Of a stretch of 6,273 nucleotides of DNA, positions 1 to 5,747 are shown in pieces. How positions within the stretch are numbered: position 1 is the stretch's first letter; each line of letters begins with the position of its first letter. The stretch is taken from positions 1 through 6,273 of the forward strand of contig WFQT01000307.1 in NCBI GenBank assembly GCA_015486895.1. The letters are read 5' to 3'. The DNA is from Anaerolineae bacterium. GTDB taxonomy: Bacteria; Chloroflexota; Anaerolineae; JAADDB01. The notes beneath the pieces are model-generated. The model did not search any database. It saw only the letters and a list, made by a program, of their open reading frames with translations, and had not been told where the DNA came from. Both the position numbers and the translations under genes were made by a program.

Positions 1-2164
1 ATCCTACTGTGTCCGGGGTATCGATGCGCAAAATGGTGTATTTCGTGGAGCTTTCATTGTCGATTTCGATATCTACCGGGTGCAAGGTAGTAATCAGAGC
101 ATCTTGTTGTCCCAGTGAGCCGGCTACCAATTTTGCTAATTCGCCCTGTGCTTCCTGATAACGCCCATCTTCTGATAAATGCAGCAAATTGTTGAGATCG
201 GCGGCGTACTTGTTCCAGGTATCCGCGGAGAGGTCGCCTTGTACCGGGTGTACCGTCAGCACGTCGACAATCGTGCGCCGGGTGAGCGACCGCCGGGGAG
301 GCGATGGCTGTCCCGTCCGCCGTTGCCTTGTTGGCAAGGGCAGCGGCGCTGGTTCCGAGGTGAATATTTCCCCGGCCAAGATATTCAGCCCGTAAGCCAG
401 CATCAAGCCGCAAATGAGGGAGAGCTCCCCGAAATAATCGTAGCCCACCACGGTAGCCTGCCAACGGCCATCCGACAGTGGGATCGCTTCTACTTGTACC
501 AGGTTTAGCGCTGAAAGCTTAGCTGCCATCTGATCGTGACGGGCCATCTCCTCGGGGGTGAATGTTTCCCGATAAGAGATATCCATCCGCTCAATGCGTG
601 CTTTTCCTCCTGGTGACGATGCCCTTTGCTCTGATTTATTTGTCATAGCGCTCTCTTCCATATAACGCTGATAAATGGCGTGGATGGCAATGCTGGCCCC
701 TTGGTAACGAGCGACAAGTTGGCCACCGGCATTATCTCCCTGGAAGCGCAGGCGGCGTGCTAAGTTAGCCATTTCCTCCGCGTTGTCGGGCAGCAGATGG
801 GTCTGCCGATTGTGCATCAACTGCAAATGGTGTTCCACCGTGCGCAGAAAAGTGTAGCCATCCGTCAAAACTAAGTACTCTTCCGGGGCGATCAGCTTGT
901 GAGCACGCAGCTTGGCTAAAGCGTCCAAAGTGTTACGGGTATGAAGGTCTGGATAGCGGTCGCCGTAAGCCAGTTGCAAATATTGGCTAATGAACTCGAT
1001 ATCGCGGATGGAGCCCCGGCCTCGTTTTACTTCTCCCCACGATTCTCCCCGGCGTTCCAGCTTTTCCTCAATGCGCTGCTTCATCCGGTAAACGCTGTTT
1101 CGCACTTCTTCGCCGGAATGGCCGAAAACCAACGGTTCTGCTCGGCGGAGGAAGTCCATTCCCATGGCAACGTTTCCGGCGATGGCCCTTGCTTTGAGCA
1201 GCGCTTGCTTTTCCCACAAATGAGCGTGGTGCTGCAAATAGTCCAGGTAGCCGCCAACGGTGGCAATTAGCGGCCCCGACCGTCCCCACGGCCGCAGCCG
1301 CATGTCCACCCGGTAGAGAAAGCCTTCCCCGGTGGTCCGAGTGAGAAGATCAATGAGCATCTCGCCTAAGCGGAAGTAAGGGCGGGCGGAATCGGCGGCC
1401 AGGAAGAGCAAGTCGATATCGGAACTGTAATTCAGCTCCTGGCCACCCAATTTGCCCAAAGCCAGGACGGCAAACTGCTCCGGCGGCGTGTTTGTCTCGG
1501 CCGCGGCGATTTCCAGTCCCACGCGCACCATGCCTTCGGCTAAGCAGGAAAGCTCCGCAGTCACCGTCGCCAGGTCCCAGAAGTCTTGCAAGTCACAGAG
1601 GCCGATACGCAGCAGCTCCCAGCGCTGGTAACGTCGCCAAGCGTCCATTTTGGTCGTTAGCTTGCTCGCGCCGGCGGTGGCAGAATGCGCCGCAGCGACA
1701 ATTTCAGTGACCCCTTTCTCCCTGGTTAGCGCCTGGCGGTCCATCAGGCGGAGGAGATATTCCGGGTGGCGCAGAAGAATTTGCGTCAGGAATTGGCTGC
1801 CGGCGAAAAGGGTAACCAGAGTATCGGCGCTCCGAGGCCGCTGGGCTAGAAAGTGTAGCAGTTTGGCTGTGTCGGGGGCAGCGTCTAAGAAACGCTGGAA
1901 GACGGCTAAAACGCGGTCCGGCCGCTGGGTCTGGTTTAGAGCCTGCAGGAAGTGGGGCAAGAAGTGAGCTAACGCTGCCTGCTCCGCTTTGCCTAAGGCC
2001 AATTGCCGCAGCCGCATGGATGCTGTCCGCTCATCGCGAAAGTGGGCTGGGGCCAAAAGCGCCGGCACTGTTTCCGGGTTCAGTTTCTCTCCGGCCAGAA
2101 AGCGCCGCAACAGGCCGTTGTGGGATGCTGCCAGGTCAATCTGGCCGCCGTTTGCCGGGGTCAT
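1..2164 (-). CDS. glnE: GlnE-type glutamine synthetase adenylyl-removing/adenylyltransferase domain fused to GlnD-like ACT domains (C-terminus off the window)
   Basis: The frame is open for 721 codons from the ATG at 2164-2162 to the left edge, so the C-terminus is missing. Residues ~1-500 look like the N-terminal (adenylyl-removing) half of GlnE. The nucleotidyltransferase signature GKLGGQELNYSSDID is at 237-251, with metal-binding Asp249 and Asp251. A third acidic residue, Asp287, lies in YRVDMRLRPWGR. WEKQALLKARAIAGN follows, then GRGSIRDIEF at 382-391, the start of the helical domain shared by GlnE and GlnD. In the family, this half removes AMP from glutamine synthetase by phosphorolysis; the enzyme is cytosolic. 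After residue ~540 the sequence resembles the ACT pair of PII uridylyltransferase GlnD: ACT1 at ~550-641 (GYDYFGELS, YGLNILAGEIFT, IVDVLTV) and the start of ACT2 from ~696 (VDIEIDNESSTKYTILRI, DTPDTVG). No GlnD HD domain lies between them. A Pro/Arg-rich stretch (604-630) interrupts ACT1. The start overlaps the upstream regulator's stop (ATGA), with GTGAGG eight bases upstream. Whether the usual second transferase domain follows cannot be seen. Family assignment is secure; the exact reaction and the fusion's role are inferred. Confidence 0.9.
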   Translation of the reverse strand, partial: MTPANGGQIDLAASHNGLLRRFLAGEKLNPETVPALLAPAHFRDERTASMRLRQLALGKAEQAALAHFLPHFLQALNQTQRPDRVLAVFQRFLDAAPDTAKLLHFLAQRPRSADTLVTLFAGSQFLTQILLRHPEYLLRLMDRQALTREKGVTEIVAAAHSATAGASKLTTKMDAWRRYQRWELLRIGLCDLQDFWDLATVTAELSCLAEGMVRVGLEIAAAETNTPPEQFAVLALGKLGGQELNYSSDIDLLFLAADSARPYFRLGEMLIDLLTRTTGEGFLYRVDMRLRPWGRSGPLIATVGGYLDYLQHHAHLWEKQALLKARAIAGNVAMGMDFLRRAEPLVFGHSGEEVRNSVYRMKQRIEEKLERRGESWGEVKRGRGSIRDIEFISQYLQLAYGDRYPDLHTRNTLDALAKLRAHKLIAPEEYLVLTDGYTFLRTVEHHLQLMHNRQTHLLPDNAEEMANLARRLRFQGDNAGGQLVARYQGASIAIHAIYQRYMEESAMTNKSEQRASSPGGKARIERMDISYRETFTPEEMARHDQMAAKLSALNLVQVEAIPLSDGRWQATVVGYDYFGELSLICGLMLAYGLNILAGEIFTSEPAPLPLPTRQRRTGQPSPPRRSLTRRTIVDVLTVHPVQGDLSADTWNKYAADLNNLLHLSEDGRYQEAQGELAKLVAGSLGQQDALITTLHPVDIEIDNESSTKYTILRIDTPDTVG

Positions 2165-3237
2165 CTTGGCGGCCTCACTTTAATCCCAGCACTGATCGCT
2201 TTCGCTACGGCTGCAGAGCGGCTGGTGACGTTTAGTTTGGAAAACACGGATTTCAAGTGCTGTTTGACCGTGTTAGTGGAAATGGTCAGCGCCCGGGCGA
2301 TTTCTTTATTGCTCAATCCTTGCGCTAATAACGACAGGATTTCTCGCTCCCGGGGAGTCAGTAGCTCTAAACCTGTCTCGCGGGGTGGCCGTTGGCGCAG
2401 AATGGACTGTACAGTGCGGCGAAAAGTCTCTCGCTCAAAAGCTTGTTTCTCTTGATAAGCGAAAATATCGTAGGTGCGGTAAGTCTCTTCTACTTGTGAT
2501 GGGTCGGCTTTGCCGCTGACTACCACGGTGGGCAGGCCAATTTCCCGGGCGTAAGCCAAGACCCGGTACCCGTCCCGGTTGCTTTCCGGGGCGATGGAGC
2601 TGGCCAGGGAGAGGTCCACCACGGCCAACAGGAACTTTTCCCGGCGCAGGTAGCCTAACGCCTCGCCGAAGCTGTTGCTGCTCTGAGTTGCAATGCCGCT
2701 TTCGGCCAGTAGCTCGGCCAAAACACTCTGCCAGCCGGCGTTATCTTCCACTACTAACGCCCGACCTAAGAGCTCTGGCTTTCCGTTGTTCTTCGCTGCC
2801 GGCGCTGGTGCCACATTAGCGGCTGGGGTATTAGCCGGGATTGGTGCCGTTGCTAACAGCCTGTGTGCCAGTTCCTGTAACTGTTTGCGGCGAAAAGTCT
2901 CTTTGCGCAACGAAGTGTAAGCGCCGTATTCTTTCATAGCGTCCACGGCTACTTCTACCGTCAAGTAGCCCGAAAGGAGGACGGTGGCGCAGGCCGGGTC
3001 GTGCTGCCGAATGGCAGCCAGCACTTGCAATCCATCCTGGTTGCGATAGCCGCTGCTGCCCAAAGAGAGATCCACAATAGCCAGGCGATGGGGATTGGCG
3101 CGGATGGCTGCTAGGGCAACGTCATAGCTATCAGCAATGTCTACTTTGAGCCCTAAATCCGTTAAAAGCTCTTGGAGAATTTGTTGCCAGGAGCTATTGT
3201 CCTCGACGACTAACGCTCGTATCTCCCGCTGGTTCAT
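2161..3237 (-). CDS. Response regulator with two receiver domains and a LuxR/GerE DNA-binding domain
   Basis: This 358-residue cytosolic protein is a probable transcription factor paired with the kinase encoded just upstream. REC1 spans ~7-128: acidic pair Glu12/Asp13 in VVEDN, phosphoacceptor Asp56 in VDLSL, Ser89 in LLSG, Lys112. An Ala/Pro-rich linker (~130-150) follows. REC2 spans ~158-282: Glu164/Asp165 in VVEDN, Asp208 in VDLSL, Ser241 in VVSG, Lys264. Both receivers keep the full phosphorylation set, so both could be active. The C-terminal helix-turn-helix (~292-350) carries LTPREREIL, GLSNKEIA and NTVKQHLKSVFSKL, typical of the NarL/LuxR class. I chose the ATG at 3237-3235 (MNQREIR) because it overlaps the kinase stop as ATGA and has GGAGG seven bases upstream. 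A GTG at 3264 would add nine residues but lacks those supports. The stop overlaps the next start as ATGA. Target genes cannot be read from the sequence; its own promoter is a natural candidate. Confidence 0.93.
   Translation of the reverse strand: MNQREIRALVVEDNSSWQQILQELLTDLGLKVDIADSYDVALAAIRANPHRLAIVDLSLGSSGYRNQDGLQVLAAIRQHDPACATVLLSGYLTVEVAVDAMKEYGAYTSLRKETFRRKQLQELAHRLLATAPIPANTPAANVAPAPAAKNNGKPELLGRALVVEDNAGWQSVLAELLAESGIATQSSNSFGEALGYLRREKFLLAVVDLSLASSIAPESNRDGYRVLAYAREIGLPTVVVSGKADPSQVEETYRTYDIFAYQEKQAFERETFRRTVQSILRQRPPRETGLELLTPREREILSLLAQGLSNKEIARALTISTNTVKQHLKSVFSKLNVTSRSAAVAKAISAGIKVRPPR
2173..2178 (-). promoter_or_regulatory. Ribosome binding site of the glnE-like gene
   Basis: GTGAGG lies eight bases before the ATG at 2164, within the last codons of the response regulator gene. 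With the ATGA overlap it indicates translational coupling. Confidence 0.65.
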
Positions 3238-5435
3238 CTTTCCGCCTCCGCTCGGGGTAACCACAGGCGAAAAGTTGCGCCGTTCTGCCCGTCACTTTCC
3301 ACGGCGATGGAGCCATTGAGCCGGGCCATCAAGGTTTTCACCCACCAGAGGCCGAAGCCCAATTTGCCTCGACCGCGGCGGCCGGAGAAGTTCCACTCGA
3401 AAATCTTGTTGTGCAGATCTCGAGGGATGCCTGGACCGCTATCGCTGACGTGGAGTTCTATGCGATCGTTTCGCACTTTGCCGCGAATGGCGATTTCCCC
3501 TTTGCCCTTCATAGCATGAGCTGCATTTTCCAGCAAGTTCACAAAGACCAGACGCAGACTAGGCTCGCTGGCGGTCACCGCTGGCAAACCCTGCAGTCCT
3601 TCCAGTTGAACGCTAATCTCCGGCGGCAAGTTAGCCGCAGCGACTGCAGCGTGTACGCACGTTTCCACGTCTACCGGCGCTAAATGGATAGGACGCAACA
3701 GAGAGAGACTCTCACTGACGGCGGCCATAGCGTCGGTGGCGCTGCGCTCTATTTCGGCCAGGTTCTCGGCCAAATAGGGGGAAGCTGTCAGCACCGGGCC
3801 GTATTTATCTTGAATGCCTTCTACCCGCACCGGAATGATGCCGACTTTGTTGTTCAGGTGGTGCAGCAGGTTGGCCGCTACATCGCCCACGGCGGCGAAT
3901 GCCTCGGCGACGGCCCGTTGCTCTTGTGCCGATCGCAACGCTTCCTGCCGGGTGGCATTCTGCACCGCTAAAGCAGCGTAATGAGCCAGAATGGTGAGCA
4001 CTTTCTTGTCCCAATCGGAGGTAATTAAGTGGTTGCCCTCGTCGCCGACGCCGTAGACGCTGAAGACGCCAACCGGCATTTCACCGTTGTCGACGAGTAG
4101 TGGCACCAGCAATGCCTGTTGCCACCCTTGCGCCCGCGCCAAATCTTGCCGTCGGAAGCGGGGGTCGGCTCGCACGTCGGCCGCAGTTACCGGCCCCTGC
4201 CGGTTGATTGCTTCCCCCGTAAGGCTGCCGTGGCGCGGCAGTCGTTCCCCTCGCACGTAGCCACCGCTGGCCGCCTGGAGGATGATTTCTTCCCCTTGCA
4301 ACCTCCAAATGGCGCTGGCGGAAGCGTCCAGCAGCTCTAAGGCAAAGATCACTAAGCGGCTAAACACTTCCTCTACCGGCGAAGCCAACAATTGCTCGGT
4401 GATTTCCTGCACGGCGTCTAATAAACGGGCCTCCTGAATGGCGACAACTGCTTGTGTGGCCAGCGATTGCAGCAACAGGCTGTCTTCTTCGCTAAATCGC
4501 CCCACTACCGGGCTTTCCAGGTTTAGCACCCCTTCCAAGCGGCCGTTGGCGCCGATGAGGGGCACCGTCAGTTCGGAACGCATTTCCAGGTCGTGGTAGA
4601 GGGGGTAGTAGATGCGAGACCATGGCTCTGCCCGGACGTCGTCGAGGCGCAATGGCCGGCGGTGCGTGGCTACCCAGCCGCTGACACTCGTCGCGTTCAT
4701 CGGTAGTGCCTTGACTAATGGCTGGCTGGCACGCTTCCCGGCTACAGCCCGGGTGACCAGGTTCTCGCCGCTCTTGTCCACCAGTCGGAAAATGCCGTAC
4801 TGGGCTTCGGTGACTTCCAGCGCCATTTGCAGGATGGCTTCTAACGTGTCTTCCAGCCGCAGCCGGGAGGAGATGAGCAGCCCAGCACGACGTAGTCGCT
4901 CAAGCTCCTTCTCTTTGCGGAGCAGGTCTCGTTGGGTGCGCTCCCATTGCCGGGCGTGATGGATGCTGATGGCTGCCTGGTTGGCAAAATTGTCCAGCAG
5001 CGCCAGTTCTATTGGCGTGAACGGTGCTTTGTCACGGCGATCGATGAGGAGCACGCCCAGAACTTGCCCGGCCACAATCAGGGGGCAAGCGGCCGCGGCG
5101 GGGGTTGGGTGTGCTGCTGGTCTTGGCTCTTCGTAGGAAAGTGTTCGTTGGCGGCGACTGATGGCTTGCCCACCGAGGCTATCGGGGCGGAGGGCATTGG
5201 CCTGCATGGTCGAGGAGGGCTCCCCCGCGTTGATGCACAGTCTGCCGGGGCTACGGCTCTGCTCGTCATACGTGCAAATCAGGGCCGCGGCCCCGGGAAT
5301 AGCTTGAACTATGCCGTCAGCGATAAGTCGCAGCACCTCTTCCAGGCCGTTCTCCGTTACTTTCATGCGGTTGACGGCCGCACCGATTTTGTTCAGGTTG
5401 GCTAATGCTGTTAGCAACCGAGGAGAAGTATCCAT
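3234..5435 (-). CDS. Soluble sensor histidine kinase with three GAF domains
   Basis: The 733-residue protein has no membrane segment or signal peptide, so it should sense a cytoplasmic cue. GAF-type repeats occupy ~15-160 (ACPLIVAGQVLGVLLIDRR), ~185-338 (SELTVPLIGANGRLEGVLNLES) and ~340-495 (ALLVPLLVDNGEMPVGVFSVYG), joined by charged helices such as 164-184. The dimerisation/phosphoacceptor helix is at ~505-580, with H-box LLHHLNNKVG; His525 aligns with the phosphorylated His of HELNN-type kinases. The ATPase domain is at ~625-730: N-box NLLENAAHAM (Asn637), G1 DSGPGI (Asp665), F-box FEWNF, G2 GKLGFGL and a final GATFRLWLPR. GAF domains bind small ligands or haem/chromophores; no diagnostic chromophore cysteine motif is seen, so the ligand is unknown. 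The start is the ATG at 5435-5433 with AGGA seven bases upstream. The stop overlaps the response regulator start, making that protein the likely phosphotransfer partner. This is the first gene of the operon behind the promoter at ~5549-5577. Confidence 0.93.
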   Translation of the reverse strand: MDTSPRLLTALANLNKIGAAVNRMKVTENGLEEVLRLIADGIVQAIPGAAALICTYDEQSRSPGRLCINAGEPSSTMQANALRPDSLGGQAISRRQRTLSYEEPRPAAHPTPAAAACPLIVAGQVLGVLLIDRRDKAPFTPIELALLDNFANQAAISIHHARQWERTQRDLLRKEKELERLRRAGLLISSRLRLEDTLEAILQMALEVTEAQYGIFRLVDKSGENLVTRAVAGKRASQPLVKALPMNATSVSGWVATHRRPLRLDDVRAEPWSRIYYPLYHDLEMRSELTVPLIGANGRLEGVLNLESPVVGRFSEEDSLLLQSLATQAVVAIQEARLLDAVQEITEQLLASPVEEVFSRLVIFALELLDASASAIWRLQGEEIILQAASGGYVRGERLPRHGSLTGEAINRQGPVTAADVRADPRFRRQDLARAQGWQQALLVPLLVDNGEMPVGVFSVYGVGDEGNHLITSDWDKKVLTILAHYAALAVQNATRQEALRSAQEQRAVAEAFAAVGDVAANLLHHLNNKVGIIPVRVEGIQDKYGPVLTASPYLAENLAEIERSATDAMAAVSESLSLLRPIHLAPVDVETCVHAAVAAANLPPEISVQLEGLQGLPAVTASEPSLRLVFVNLLENAAHAMKGKGEIAIRGKVRNDRIELHVSDSGPGIPRDLHNKIFEWNFSGRRGRGKLGFGLWWVKTLMARLNGSIAVESDGQNGATFRLWLPRAEAER
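3245..3249 (-). promoter_or_regulatory. Ribosome binding site that decides the response regulator start
   Basis: GGAGG lies seven bases before the ATG at 3237, inside the last codons of the kinase gene. It favours this start, which shares ATGA with the kinase stop, over the longer GTG start at 3264. Confidence 0.75.
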
Positions 5436-5442
5436 AACACCG

Positions 5443-5446
5443 TCCT
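5443..5446 (-). promoter_or_regulatory. Ribosome binding site of the kinase gene
   Basis: AGGA lies seven bases before the ATG at 5435 and supports that start. It is weaker than the site before the response regulator. Confidence 0.6.
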
Positions 5447-5531
5447 GACTCTAACTGTCCCCATGACTAAGAACCGGATGCAGATTCCTGTAGCTGGGAA
5501 TAGCAGCATCAGTGTGTACCTGCGTCCCGTG

Positions 5532-5547
5532 AGGACCTATCAGTCCT
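5532..5547. promoter_or_regulatory. Short inverted repeat at the predicted transcription start
   Basis: AGGAC-N6-GTCCT is a perfect 5-base inverted repeat covering the predicted start near 5542. It could be a further protein site or the base of a small 5' hairpin. It is short enough to have arisen by chance. Confidence 0.3.
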
Positions 5548-5548
5548 A

Positions 5549-5577
5549 TTTATAGCACAGATGGGTTACCATCTCAA
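5549..5577 (-). promoter_or_regulatory. Sigma70-type promoter of the kinase-regulator-glnE operon
   Basis: On the minus strand, TTGAGA (5577-5572) is followed after exactly 17 bases by TATAAA (5554-5549). A TG dinucleotide one base upstream of the -10 gives an extended -10 (TGC-TATAAA). Transcription would start near 5542, leaving an untranslated leader of about 105 bases before the ATG at 5435. The motifs are seen; activity is inferred. Confidence 0.65.
5559..5574. promoter_or_regulatory. Perfect palindrome between -35 and -10, operator candidate
   Basis: AGATGG-N4-CCATCT is a perfect 6-base inverted repeat that fills most of the promoter spacer and touches the -35 box. A dimeric regulator bound here would block RNA polymerase. 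The binding protein is unknown; the operon's own LuxR-type regulator is one candidate. Confidence 0.5.
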
Positions 5578-5581
5578 TATT

Positions 5582-5600
5582 TGGTATCTTACCAGTAAGA
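5582..5600. promoter_or_regulatory. Overlapping palindromes just upstream of the -35 box
   Basis: Two perfect inverted repeats overlap: TGGTA-TCT-TACCA (5582-5594) and TCTTAC-CA-GTAAGA (5587-5600). They begin five bases upstream of the -35 box, a usual position for an activator. Both this site and the spacer palindrome contain TTACCA in the same orientation (5589 and 5566), 23 bases apart. Confidence 0.45.
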
Positions 5601-5624
5601 TTCTTGTACACGGTGCGAGAAAAT

Positions 5625-5693
5625 GAACCATAGATCGCACGGATTACACAGATTAAGTGAACTAAAGATCCGTGGAAATCTGTGCGATTAGTG
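5625..5693. repeat. Imperfect inverted repeat of the dispersed 'GATTACACAGATT' type
   Basis: The left arm (5634-5654) contains ATCGCACGGATTACACAGATT. The reverse complement of the right arm (5666-5689) reads ATCGCACAGATTTCCACGGATC, so the two arms match apart from a few changes, with a short AT-rich loop around 5655-5665. Repeats with the wording 'cacagatt' are scattered in intergenic DNA of several bacterial phyla, from general knowledge. It may be a REP/MITE-like element. In RNA it would fold into a long hairpin between the femAB-like gene and the operon. Confidence 0.6.
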
Positions 5694-5747
5694 TTTGGCC
5701 TTTTTGGCTCTGGCTCGGCCAGGTTAAAAGTGGGGCTAATGGCTCCC

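Larger units (their letters stand above)
5436..5747. other. Intergenic region between the femAB-like gene and the kinase operon
   Basis: This 312-base stretch has no credible gene; short frames through it lack family features. Its right half (about 5625-5693) is an imperfect inverted repeat of a dispersed type. Its left half holds the operon promoter, flanking palindromes and a predicted leader of roughly 105 bases before the kinase ATG. No intrinsic terminator with a stable stem followed by a T-run (on the minus strand) was found after the femAB-like stop. Confidence 0.85.

Noticed and set aside
54..464. Minus-strand open frame of 136 residues inside the glnE-like gene
   Set aside because: It lies in another frame of the continuous GlnE-ACT reading frame, is Arg/Gly-rich and shows no family motif, so it is a shadow.
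2003..2455. Plus-strand open frame of 150 residues across the regulator/glnE junction
   Set aside because: It is antisense to the LuxR helix-turn-helix region and resembles no protein family; the minus-strand genes explain the sequence.
3238..3264. Longer GTG start for the response regulator (nine extra residues)
   Set aside because: The ATG at 3237 has GGAGG at ideal spacing and a four-base ATGA overlap; the extra residues come from the kinase's ribosome-site region.
4932..5405. Plus-strand open frame of 157 residues opposite the kinase
   Set aside because: Antisense to GAF1 and the following linker, Gly/Val/Ala composition without motifs, no convincing ribosome site.
5698..5722. Small hairpin (CTGGC-N3-GCCAG) with a nearby run of five T as a terminator of the femAB-like gene
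   Set aside because: The stem is only five pairs, and the T-run is on the plus strand, so on the transcribed minus strand it reads as A. It does not fit an intrinsic terminator.
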